Shown in pieces: positions 39,441 through 47,232 of a DNA stretch of 64,000 bases. The stretch spans positions 372,001 through 436,000 of the forward strand of contig NZ_PNCJ01000005.1 in the NCBI RefSeq assembly GCF_005887115.1, read 5' to 3'. This DNA is from Pseudoalteromonas rubra (GTDB taxonomy: Bacteria > Pseudomonadota > Gammaproteobacteria > Enterobacterales > Alteromonadaceae). A program made the position numbers and the translations under genes. The notes below the pieces were generated by a model that saw only the letters and a program-made list of their open reading frames with translations, made no database searches and was not told the DNA's origin. The number at the start of each line of letters is the position of its first letter. Within the stretch, counting starts at the first letter, position 1.

Positions 39441-40811
39441 TCAAGTTAATTGCTGCCACAGCTGAAAAGTCAGGTAACTTCTGAACGGGGCACAGCTGGG
39501 TACATCGATCTGCCCTACCCGGTCAATTGCTTTTTGTACACCTAAATCACCACCCAGATAAATATCAGGTGCGCTCAGACCACGCATTTTAGCGTAATCC
39601 ACGGTCCAGGGCCCTATCCCTTTGATTGTTAGCCAGGATTCAGGCATACATTCCGGCTCTGATATATAGTGCTGCGCTAACGCAATAATAGCGAGTTTTC
39701 GACGCGCGGGCATTTTGAAAAATGCCAGTTCAGATCTTGCTATCGCTTGCGGGCTTGGAAATTGAAACGTACCGTCCGCTTGTTGATTACCAAGCTGCTC
39801 CACCAGCTTAATCATCAGGTTCTTTGCCGCAGAGACGCTGATCTGCTGGCCCAGTATTGCCCGAATACCCGCTTCAAAGGGCGTCCAGATCCCTGGTAGT
39901 CTGAGTCCATTCTCAAGGGGCATGTCTGGACACTGGCGCCGCAAGTGTGATTCTATAAACACAGTATCAGCATCCAGATCTAGCACCCGACGAATATTAC
40001 TCACAACCTGAGGTAATCCTTTGAAGTCATTGATGTCAATGCTTACCCTGAAACGATTTTTTTGCGCCTCAAATCTGGCTGTAAAACGACCTTGATAAAC
40101 GCCCAAATTAAAATTGCGGCCATAAGCCATATCCTCTAACCACTCTAATGGCGTAACCAGCCGATGTGCCAAAAAGCTTTTCAGAGCTGGCCAGTTATAA
40201 GGGGGACGAAATGACATCATCAATTCAATCTGACGACTTGCCTGAGCACCATTGCGCAAGCTTGACGGAGTTATCTGATAAAGCCGGCTGAATGCATCGT
40301 TAAAGCGCCGCTGCGAGTTAAACCCACAGGCATAAGCTATCTCAGTTACCGGTAAGCTTGTTTGCTGCAACAACTGTTTTGCAAGATCACATTGCTTATA
40401 AAGCGCATATTGCTTTGGCGCGATCCCATAATATTGCCGATATAATTTACTCAGATAACGTGAAGTTATACCGAGTTTTTCTGCCAGCTGATCCACACTT
40501 CCCGCACTCAGAAAACCGCTATCAATCAGACGCTTCGCTCTGACCGCTGTCGTTTGTGTTCCCATCCAAGCATAGCTCCCGGGCGCACTATCAGGCCGAC
40601 AACGGACACAAGGCCTGAATCCAGCCTGTGCCGCGTTATGGGCATGCTGAAAATATTCAACATTGTGCTCCTTCGCTGCGGGCGCTGGGCAAATCGGGCG
40701 GCAGTAAATCCCCGTACTCTTTACAGCAACATAAAACAACCCGTCAAAGCGGGCATCCCGACTTTTGCGCGCATTCGCGCATACTTCTGAAGACAACATG
40801 TCATCACTCAT
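39441..40811 (-). CDS. alkA: Ada-type metal-binding/AraC regulator fused to AlkA glycosylase
   Basis: 456 residues. Residues 1-80: Ada N-domain with the four zinc cysteines C37, C41, C68 and C71 (the Cys equivalent to E. coli C38 is present, so phosphotriester sensing is likely). About 85-185: AraC-type HTH (SVDQLAEKLGITSRYLSKLYRQ). About 190-456: AlkA_N and HhH-GPD glycosylase domains (GQQISVSAAKNL, IKGIGPWTVDYAKMRG, LGGDLGVQKA with the catalytic Asp). It combines alkylation sensing, transcription control and excision of 3-methyladenine. The Ada O6-methyltransferase domain is absent and is supplied by the next gene. Confidence 0.92.
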   Translation of the reverse strand: MSDDMLSSEVCANARKSRDARFDGLFYVAVKSTGIYCRPICPAPAAKEHNVEYFQHAHNAAQAGFRPCVRCRPDSAPGSYAWMGTQTTAVRAKRLIDSGFLSAGSVDQLAEKLGITSRYLSKLYRQYYGIAPKQYALYKQCDLAKQLLQQTSLPVTEIAYACGFNSQRRFNDAFSRLYQITPSSLRNGAQASRQIELMMSFRPPYNWPALKSFLAHRLVTPLEWLEDMAYGRNFNLGVYQGRFTARFEAQKNRFRVSIDINDFKGLPQVVSNIRRVLDLDADTVFIESHLRRQCPDMPLENGLRLPGIWTPFEAGIRAILGQQISVSAAKNLMIKLVEQLGNQQADGTFQFPSPQAIARSELAFFKMPARRKLAIIALAQHYISEPECMPESWLTIKGIGPWTVDYAKMRGLSAPDIYLGGDLGVQKAIDRVGQIDVPSCAPFRSYLTFQLWQQLT

Positions 40812-40939
40812 TTTTACAACTCATACCCAGTGTAACCAAATAATACGCCCAGACTCGCCATATTCGGAACTCAATAAGTGCTACAAGGCTACCATTATGT
40901 ATGGCGCTATTATGCGCGCACTGACAGTCAATTTATAGG

Positions 40940-40956
40940 TGTGATCGGGTATCACA
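40940..40956. promoter_or_regulatory. Palindrome TGTGAT-N5-ATCACA
   Basis: Perfect 6-bp arms 5 bp apart in the gap 40812-41161 between the divergent repair and bacterioferritin genes. It resembles a CRP site but the spacer is one base too long. The gap also holds a Fur-like box and the bfr promoter; nothing else is seen in it. Confidence 0.35.
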
Positions 40957-41052
40957 TTGCCATACATCAACTCTACAATCCTATCGGCAACCCTTCGTAT
41001 ACACCGCCTATTGCACCTGATTACTATTTAAAGTCCAAAAACTGAACTGAAA

Positions 41053-41067
41053 TGAGAATAATAATCA
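41053..41067 (+). promoter_or_regulatory. Fur-like box upstream of the bacterioferritin genes
   Basis: TGAGAATAATAATCA matches 12 of 14 informative positions of the 7-1-7 Fur model TGATAAT-n-ATTATCA. It lies 33 bp upstream of the bfr -35 box, a position more typical of activation than of blocking. Confidence 0.6.
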
Positions 41068-41100
41068 ATATTTAATATATTGATTTATATAGCTTTTTTG

Positions 41101-41128
41101 TTGACATGTCCATTTTTATACGTACACT
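41101..41128 (+). promoter_or_regulatory. bfr promoter
   Basis: Consensus -35 TTGACA (41101-41106), 16-bp spacer, -10 TACACT (41123-41128), giving a leader of about 27 nt before the ATG at 41162. Confidence 0.6.
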
Positions 41129-41161
41129 GGCGACAATTTAGAACGAATTGAGGTGACACAT

Positions 41162-41632
41162 ATGCAAGGCAAGCAACAGGTAATCGATGCATTCAATGCG
41201 CTACTAGCTAACGAACTGGCAGCCATCGACCAGTATTTTATTCATTCTCGCATGTATGATGACTGGGGACTGAATAAGCTTTATGAACGTCTTAATCACG
41301 AAATGGAAGAAGAAACCACGCACGCAGATTGGTTGATCAAGCGCATCTTGTTCCTGGAAGGTGTCCCTAATATGACTAAACGTCGTGATCTGCTGATCGG
41401 TAACGACGTTAAATCCATGATGGAAAACGACCTGAAACTTGAACTGGAAGTGGTAGAAAGCGTCAAGCACGCAATTAAAATCTGTGAGCAAGAGCAAGAT
41501 TACCAGTCAAGAGCGGTACTCGAAAAGCTACTGTTTGATACGGAAGAAGACCACGTTTATTGGTTAGAACAGCAAATCGGACTGATTGACAAAATCGGTA
41601 TCCAGAATTATCTGCAGTCTCAGTTAGCATAA
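41162..41632 (+). CDS. bfr: Bacterioferritin subunit, ferroxidase type
   Basis: 156 residues from ATG 41162, with GAGG 8 nt upstream (an in-frame GTG at 41153 lies inside that site and is rejected). Ferritin four-helix fold. All di-iron ligands of E. coli Bfr are conserved: E18, E51, H54, E94, E128 and H131 (one residue offset), but the haem ligand Met52 is Thr. So it should oxidise Fe(II) but cannot bind haem itself. The following gene codes for the complementary subunit; both probably form one mixed 24-mer for iron storage. Confidence 0.93.
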   Translation: MQGKQQVIDAFNALLANELAAIDQYFIHSRMYDDWGLNKLYERLNHEMEEETTHADWLIKRILFLEGVPNMTKRRDLLIGNDVKSMMENDLKLELEVVESVKHAIKICEQEQDYQSRAVLEKLLFDTEEDHVYWLEQQIGLIDKIGIQNYLQSQLA

Positions 41633-41641
41633 GGAACCATC

Positions 41642-42106
41642 ATGAAAGGCAATAAAGAAGTTATTAGTGCACTGAATACGGTATTAGCCAATGAGCTAGT
41701 TGGCATTAACCAGTATTTCCTGCATGCACGTATGTTCAAGGACTTCGGCTTCACTCAGCTGGATAAAGCGGATTATAAAACGTCAATCCAAAAAATGAAA
41801 AATGCTGATCGACTCATTGAGCGTATCCTGTTCCTTGAAGGCCTACCTAACTTGCAAGACTTGGGCAGACTGAAAATTGGTGAAAACAGCGAGGAAATGA
41901 TTGCGGCCAACATGGCTTTTGAGCAAGCGTCCTTACAGGATTTGGTTGACGCCATTGCCTTATGCGAAGAAAAACAAGACTACATCAGCAGAGAAGCACT
42001 AGACAATATCCTTAATGAACAGGAAGAGCAGATAGACTGGCTGGAAACTCAGCAGCACCTCATTAAAGTCACAGGTATTGAAAATTACCTCCAGACTCAA
42101 ATGTAA
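41642..42106 (+). CDS. bfr: Bacterioferritin subunit, haem-binding type
   Basis: 154 residues, AAGGA ribosome site, 9 bp after the first bfr. The haem ligand Met52 is present (KMKNAD), while four ferroxidase ligands are lost: position 51 is Lys, 54 Asn, 127 Gln and 130 Gln; E18 and E94 remain. This subunit should carry haem, needed for electron entry from Bfd during iron release, and rely on its partner for iron oxidation. Two-type bacterioferritins are known in Neisseria and magnetospirilla. Ends at a strong terminator shared with bfd. Confidence 0.93.
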   Translation: MKGNKEVISALNTVLANELVGINQYFLHARMFKDFGFTQLDKADYKTSIQKMKNADRLIERILFLEGLPNLQDLGRLKIGENSEEMIAANMAFEQASLQDLVDAIALCEEKQDYISREALDNILNEQEEQIDWLETQQHLIKVTGIENYLQTQM

Positions 42107-42110
42107 TACC

Positions 42111-42136
42111 AAAAAAGGGCCATAAGGCCCTTTTTC
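42111..42136. terminator. Bidirectional terminator between bfr and bfd
   Basis: AAAAAGGGCC / GGCCCTTTTT stem with a 4-nt ATAA loop (42112-42135), A-run and T-run on the two sides, between convergent stops. Confidence 0.85.
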
Positions 42137-42164
42137 TTGAGAATGCTATTTTTATATACTTGGG

Positions 42165-42359
42165 CTAGGCAACCTGCTCAGTGACATCCACAATATCAAT
42201 GAGCTTTTCGTTCAGTATTTTCTTCGCACAGTTACAGCACTTACCGCACTGCGAACCCACACCCAGCTCTTTGCTCAAATCGCGCATTGACCTTGCACCA
42301 TCATCAATTGACTCGGCGATTTTTTTATCCGTGACACCGTGGCAAATGCAGATATACAT
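42165..42359 (-). CDS. bfd: Bacterioferritin-associated ferredoxin
   Basis: 64 residues. The [2Fe-2S] cysteines of Bfd are at the same positions as in E. coli: C4, C6, C38 and C41 (YICICHG and CGKCCNC); two extra cysteines C42 and C44 follow. It donates electrons to the haem of bacterioferritin so that stored iron is reduced and released. Convergent with the bfr pair and preceded by a Fur-like box, so it should rise when iron is scarce. Confidence 0.95.
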   Translation of the reverse strand: MYICICHGVTDKKIAESIDDGARSMRDLSKELGVGSQCGKCCNCAKKILNEKLIDIVDVTEQVA

Positions 42360-42362
42360 AAC

Positions 42363-42377
42363 TGAAAACCATTCTCA
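42363..42377 (-). promoter_or_regulatory. Fur-like box of bfd
   Basis: Minus-strand TGAGAATGGTTTTCA, 11 of 14 matches to the 7-1-7 Fur model, immediately before the bfd start, where bound Fur would repress. Confidence 0.6.
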
Positions 42378-42438
42378 ATAACTTTAACTGAGTACAATTT
42401 TAATCTAAACAAAAATGGTTATCAACAACAAAAGCAGA

Positions 42439-42457
42439 AATAATGAGAATAATTCGT
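42439..42457 (+). promoter_or_regulatory. Fur-like box before the candidate small RNA
   Basis: AATAATGAGAATAATTCGT matches 13 of 19 positions of the classical Fur box. A possible -35 TTATCA (42419-42424) and -10 TAATGA (42441-42446) overlap it, the arrangement of a Fur-repressed promoter. Confidence 0.5.
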
Positions 42458-42561
42458 AGTTGCATTGAACTGAATCCTGCGACACCTTTTAGTTCAATAG
42501 CTTATGCTTCCAGTTTCAGCTGCATTTTTTCTCGCAAAAGAGAGAAAAAGCAGCATTTTTA
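42455..42561 (+). ncRNA. Candidate RyhB-like iron-responsive small RNA
   Basis: About 105 nt. Stem-loop 1: ATTGAACT (42464-42471) pairs perfectly with AGTTCAAT (42491-42498) around a 19-nt loop. Then an apparently unpaired stretch 42499-42518 containing TGCTTCCAGT, identical to ten bases in the target-pairing core of E. coli RyhB. Then a terminator hairpin: GCTGC (42519-42523) with GCAGC (42550-42554), extended by T-rich and A-rich arms, followed by five Ts (42556-42560). A Fur-like box overlaps the 5' end. The order (5' hairpin, open core, 3' terminator) is that of RyhB, and the neighbours are iron-storage genes. The 5' end is estimated. No expression evidence. Confidence 0.6.
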
Positions 42562-42690
42562 TGAAATCTCATTCAGCTGAGCATATAAATTGATATAATT
42601 AACATAATCTGAGCAAAGTATGACTCAGCGGATGTTACTGCACAAAAACGTGAATGGACTGCTCACTGATGTGCGCCCTGGAACGTGTAA

Positions 42691-45600
42691 ATGAACAACT
42701 GGTGCAAAGCAGTTATATTGTCTTTTTTATTTATGTGCCACCACTGTGTGGTCGCAGCGTCTTATTATGCAAATCAGATTAGCCGACTTTCAACGCAAGA
42801 AGGGCTGTCTCAGTCAAGTGTCACTGGATTTGCACAGGATAAATTCGGCTATATCTGGATAGCGACTCATCAGGGTCTGAACCGTTATGATGGTAATCAG
42901 TTTAGTGCTTTTGATGGTCAGGAAACCCTCTCCGGTAGCGATATCATATTGATCCGTCTGTTAGATGATGATCAGCTCTTTATATCAACCGCTCAGTCCG
43001 GCGCATTTTTGCTTAATACCAGCACATTTTCTTTGGTCAAACTGTTTACTCAGGGGAGCCGCCAGGGTATTGCCCCCGACGCCGCCGTGAGCGCCGTTAC
43101 CCAGTTTAATAACAACTACGTCATTGCAATTGAAAACGTGTTGTATGAGATAGATACCAATACCTACCTGTCGAAGCGTTTGGCTACTTTACCTAGCGGT
43201 GCCTATATTCGGACTTTATTGCCATGGCATGACACATTACTCATTGGCACAGAGACAGGCCTCTTGCAGCTGAGTAATAACCAGCTTGTTTCGCTCAGTC
43301 ATTTAGGTCAAACCAAACCGTCGGCGCTTAATAACAATGTAAAACTGCTAAAGCCTGATCCTGCATTAGGGCTACTGGTTGGAACTGTTGAAGGCTTATT
43401 TGTTGTTCCGACAAATGATAAACAACTATTAACCGAACAGGCTTATGAGCTCGTCCCTGAGCTGAATATTTGGGCACACGAACAAGGTCCTTATGGGGAG
43501 TACCTGGCCACAGACTCAGGTTTGTATCTGGTAAATCGCCACAACCATACCGCCAGTAAGGTATTTTCGTTCAGTGAAAGTCGCTACCTAACACCACAAA
43601 ATACCATTTCAACCATGCTACTGGATGACCATGGCAACATCTGGATGGGTTCTAATAATAGTGGCGCCTTTGTTTGGCCGACGTCTGCCTATCGCTTTAA
43701 ATTGCTGGCTTCTCACAAAGACAACTTCAACAATAACATCTGGGCCATTCATCAGAACAACGACGGCTCTATCTGGCTCGGTAGTGATGACGGTTTGCAC
43801 CATTTTTCAGCCAGTCGCCACACTAAGCTCACCCAAAGCTATTTTAGAGATGGAAATCGTAAGCCTGCTTATGGTAGCCACGCCGTATATAACATCTATA
43901 CCTCACCTTATTTGGCAGACAATATACTGCTGCTTGATACCAAATCAGGAATGAAGCAGCTTGATGTTGAAACCGGGCAAGTGTCCGAGCTTACAATGTC
44001 TGGCGACAATGTCTCCGTTAGCAACGAAGATCACCTCGTTGGTTCAATTATGATCGATCAGCGTACCTTGCTGTTTCATACACACCACCATATTTTTCTA
44101 TATGATCTGGCATTGCAATCCATCACAACACTCAGCGAACTGGAAACACAACTGGACGACCTGCAAAACTTGCTGTTTTTACCACCCAGACCCAGTGATC
44201 CAGACGAACTGCTATTTAGTACCGCTGAGGGGTTACTGAGCTACAACATACTAAATCACCAGGTAAGCACGATATGGCAATCTAATAAAACATCCGGCAA
44301 TACCTACCCGGCAGTAAACGACTGGGAGCAGGATAGTCAAGGCCGGTTTTGGCTGGCGACCAATGGTATGGGGCTGGTAGCGCTTGAAACCAGCAATTTT
44401 CAAACCATTATACACATCACAGAAAACCAGGGACTCCTCACAAACACCCTGTATAAACTGGAACGCGATCTGCACGATAAGCTTTGGTTTAGCAGTCAAA
44501 GTGGTCTTTATTCTCTCGATTTGGTATCACTGCAGCTCAACCTTTATGATCACAGGCATGGGCTGGTCACCAATGAATTCAACTTAGGAGCAGGCCGAGT
44601 CTTGCACAGCGGAGAACTCATATTTGGTACACCCAATGGCGCCATAAAATTTAATCCCGAAGCTTTTATCTTGTCACCTGATGAAGAAAGCATCAGGTTT
44701 TCAAACGTGCAACTGATGTCCAGACCCGTTTTGGTATCGCCGGCACAACTGCGTGGTCAGCCCCTGCAATTTGAATATGATGATATGGGATTTCGTTTTG
44801 AGTTTAGCCAGTTTAACGTATTCGGCGTTCGGCAGCATTTTATTAACGCTCGTTTGTCTGGCCCTGTTTCTGCGAACATCCAAAATATAAAAACTAACTA
44901 TCTGTTTTTTAATAACTTAAAACCGGGTGACTACACATTGTCTTTGACGGAGTACAGACCTGGAACTAATCAGGTGCTCTCAGAGAATCAACTTCACTTC
45001 CAGATTAAATATGCCTGGTGGAACACACCACTGGCCATAGCAAGCTATATCCTCATAGCTGTTAGTTCTCTTGCGTTTATCTATCTCAGACATCGACAAA
45101 AGCAACGCTCTTTACAGCAAACCTTCGATGAACTTGCCCATGCAAAAGCTCAGATAGACTTAGCGCTCCAGAAGACACACAGCGGTTTATGGAGTATGGA
45201 TATCCAGACTCAGCAAATCACCTTGCTCGGCAACTCGAAAAACCCGAGTCAACGCAAGGCACTTTCTCTGGATGCATTTTTTGGCAAGGTTCATCCACAG
45301 GATCAAGAAATGGTACAACGTCAGTGGGCACGCTTTCTTGCTGCGCCAGACAGTCAGCTGTCTATTACGTACCGGATTTATTCTCAGCAACAAGGTTGGC
45401 TATGGTATCACGATATAGCCAAAGTCAGCGAGTGGGACCCCTCAGGAGTGCCGCTTAAGGTTTCTGGTGTTTACAGCAATATTACTGAGCACAAAGCAAG
45501 TCAGCTCAATGCCGCGATGTTTGCACAAGCCCTATCCCAGATCCAGGATTGGTTATTGATCCTGGATAACAACCTGCAACTATTGTCCGTGAACCAAAGT

Positions 45601-47187
45601 TTATCCGCTGCATTTTCCCTCGGTGATCAGGATCCTCAGAAACAACTAACCCGAACAAAATTAACAAAATTGCTGGGACGACAACAGCTCGGCCAGTTAC
45701 TGGCCGCACTGCGAAAAATACAAGTTCGAGAAAACATCAAGCAAGAAGTAGACATCACCTTTGATGATGACAGACAAAGTACAGTCCAGCTCAGTATCAA
45801 TGCCATTGCCGATGAGCAAGACGATATTGAATTTTTGGTCATTGTTGGCTCAGATTTATCACAACAGAAGCAGGCACAAAATGAGCTTCGTTATCTGGCT
45901 AATTTCGATGCCCTTACCGATTTGCCAAACCGAAATCTGATGCTCCAGCATATTGAGTTCGCCATTTATAACGCGACCAAAAATAATACCGGATGCGCTT
46001 TGTTGTTTATCGATCTGGATAAGTTCAAACCTATTAACGACGCCTATGGCCACTATGCCGGAGATCAACTCCTCATCGCGGTCACAAAAAGGATCAACAG
46101 TGTACTGACGCAGCACTGTATATTGGGGCGGCAAAGTGGCGACGAGTTTATTGTATTAGTTAAGACATTCGAAGACATTGAACAGATCACTGAACTGGTA
46201 CAGCAGATGATTAACAATCTGTGTAATAAATACGACGTAGATGGTATTTCGATGAGTATATCGGCAAGTGTGGGGATCGCTATATTTCCATTCGATGAAC
46301 AAACTGCCGAAGGCTTGCTTCGCAACGCGGATATCGCCATGCTCAGTGCCAAGCAAAGTGGCAGAAACAACTTTAAGTTCTTTACCAGTGAAATGAACGC
46401 CCACTTAAGCAGAAAGCTGAATCTCGAAGCAGCCCTGAAGGAGGCTGTGCAAGAAAACCAGTTTTATAACCATTATCAGCCTATCATGAATACCACAAAT
46501 CACGCGCTTACAGGCGTGGAGCTGCTGATGCGCTGGCAATTAGATTCAACCCCTGTTTCACCTGCCGAATTTATTCCCATTGCAGAGGACGTGGGCTTAA
46601 TTGAACAAATGACAACACAAGCACTGCGTAATGCACTGCAAGAGCTGGCTCCGTTTTTTCAGCAACAGAGTTCATTTTATTTGTCGCTGAATTTGTCTCC
46701 TCAGCACATAATGCGTGATAATCTGGCCGCTTCACTGAACAGTATTGTCGCTGAATTTGAGCTAAGTAATCATCAGCTCAAGTTAGAAATCACCGAGACC
46801 AGCTTTCTGGCCGACAGACATAAAGCGAGTAAAACCCTCTCTGAACTGAAAAAGTTTGGATTTACGCTACTACTGGACGACTTTGGTACAGGCTACTCTT
46901 CTCTAACTTATCTGAGTCAGTTTCCAATCGATATTATAAAAATTGACCAGAGCTTCATACGGACTCTGGAAACACACCCCCACAATCGCTCGATTGTGAA
47001 AACCATTTATATGCTTGCACAAAACCTCAATATGGCCTGTATTGCCGAAGGCGTTGAAACTGCACAACAACTCAGTTTTCTCAGGGATTTAGGATGCGAA
47101 TATATGCAGGGATATTATTTTTCTAAGCCCCTGAGTGTAAAAGGACTATTTGAGCAATATCCACCCGATGTTGCTCAGGTGAGTTAA
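42691..47187 (+). CDS. Membrane sensor GGDEF/EAL protein with two-component-propeller and PAS domains
   Basis: 1498 residues. Signal peptide (1-23), periplasmic propeller repeats of the Reg_prop type (about 30-670; GYIWIATHQGLNRYDG, GNIWMGSNNSG, GSIWLGSDDGLHHFS), a Y_Y_Y domain (about 700-770), a membrane helix (about 775-795), two PAS regions (about 815-935 and 950-1060), GGDEF (about 1070-1230) and EAL (about 1240-1490). The GGDEF signature is SGDEF (S1149) and no RxxD inhibitory site precedes it. The EAL signature is ELL (E1277), but DDFGTGYSS and other metal residues are kept. It should make and/or degrade cyclic-di-GMP in response to a periplasmic ligand, possibly a polymer fragment. Confidence 0.9.
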   Translation: MNNWCKAVILSFLFMCHHCVVAASYYANQISRLSTQEGLSQSSVTGFAQDKFGYIWIATHQGLNRYDGNQFSAFDGQETLSGSDIILIRLLDDDQLFISTAQSGAFLLNTSTFSLVKLFTQGSRQGIAPDAAVSAVTQFNNNYVIAIENVLYEIDTNTYLSKRLATLPSGAYIRTLLPWHDTLLIGTETGLLQLSNNQLVSLSHLGQTKPSALNNNVKLLKPDPALGLLVGTVEGLFVVPTNDKQLLTEQAYELVPELNIWAHEQGPYGEYLATDSGLYLVNRHNHTASKVFSFSESRYLTPQNTISTMLLDDHGNIWMGSNNSGAFVWPTSAYRFKLLASHKDNFNNNIWAIHQNNDGSIWLGSDDGLHHFSASRHTKLTQSYFRDGNRKPAYGSHAVYNIYTSPYLADNILLLDTKSGMKQLDVETGQVSELTMSGDNVSVSNEDHLVGSIMIDQRTLLFHTHHHIFLYDLALQSITTLSELETQLDDLQNLLFLPPRPSDPDELLFSTAEGLLSYNILNHQVSTIWQSNKTSGNTYPAVNDWEQDSQGRFWLATNGMGLVALETSNFQTIIHITENQGLLTNTLYKLERDLHDKLWFSSQSGLYSLDLVSLQLNLYDHRHGLVTNEFNLGAGRVLHSGELIFGTPNGAIKFNPEAFILSPDEESIRFSNVQLMSRPVLVSPAQLRGQPLQFEYDDMGFRFEFSQFNVFGVRQHFINARLSGPVSANIQNIKTNYLFFNNLKPGDYTLSLTEYRPGTNQVLSENQLHFQIKYAWWNTPLAIASYILIAVSSLAFIYLRHRQKQRSLQQTFDELAHAKAQIDLALQKTHSGLWSMDIQTQQITLLGNSKNPSQRKALSLDAFFGKVHPQDQEMVQRQWARFLAAPDSQLSITYRIYSQQQGWLWYHDIAKVSEWDPSGVPLKVSGVYSNITEHKASQLNAAMFAQALSQIQDWLLILDNNLQLLSVNQSLSAAFSLGDQDPQKQLTRTKLTKLLGRQQLGQLLAALRKIQVRENIKQEVDITFDDDRQSTVQLSINAIADEQDDIEFLVIVGSDLSQQKQAQNELRYLANFDALTDLPNRNLMLQHIEFAIYNATKNNTGCALLFIDLDKFKPINDAYGHYAGDQLLIAVTKRINSVLTQHCILGRQSGDEFIVLVKTFEDIEQITELVQQMINNLCNKYDVDGISMSISASVGIAIFPFDEQTAEGLLRNADIAMLSAKQSGRNNFKFFTSEMNAHLSRKLNLEAALKEAVQENQFYNHYQPIMNTTNHALTGVELLMRWQLDSTPVSPAEFIPIAEDVGLIEQMTTQALRNALQELAPFFQQQSSFYLSLNLSPQHIMRDNLAASLNSIVAEFELSNHQLKLEITETSFLADRHKASKTLSELKKFGFTLLLDDFGTGYSSLTYLSQFPIDIIKIDQSFIRTLETHPHNRSIVKTIYMLAQNLNMACIAEGVETAQQLSFLRDLGCEYMQGYYFSKPLSVKGLFEQYPPDVAQVS

Positions 47188-47232
47188 CTAACTTTGCGGG
47201 CATACCTGTTCTTATGCCCGCGTAACGCTAAC

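Noticed and set aside
40940..40956. CRP binding site
   Set aside because: The arms match, but the spacing between TGTGA and TCACA is 7 instead of 6; kept only as a palindrome.
46135..46149. Inactive GGDEF domain because of SGDEF
   Set aside because: Ser at the first position is compatible with cyclase activity in this family, so I do not call it degenerate.
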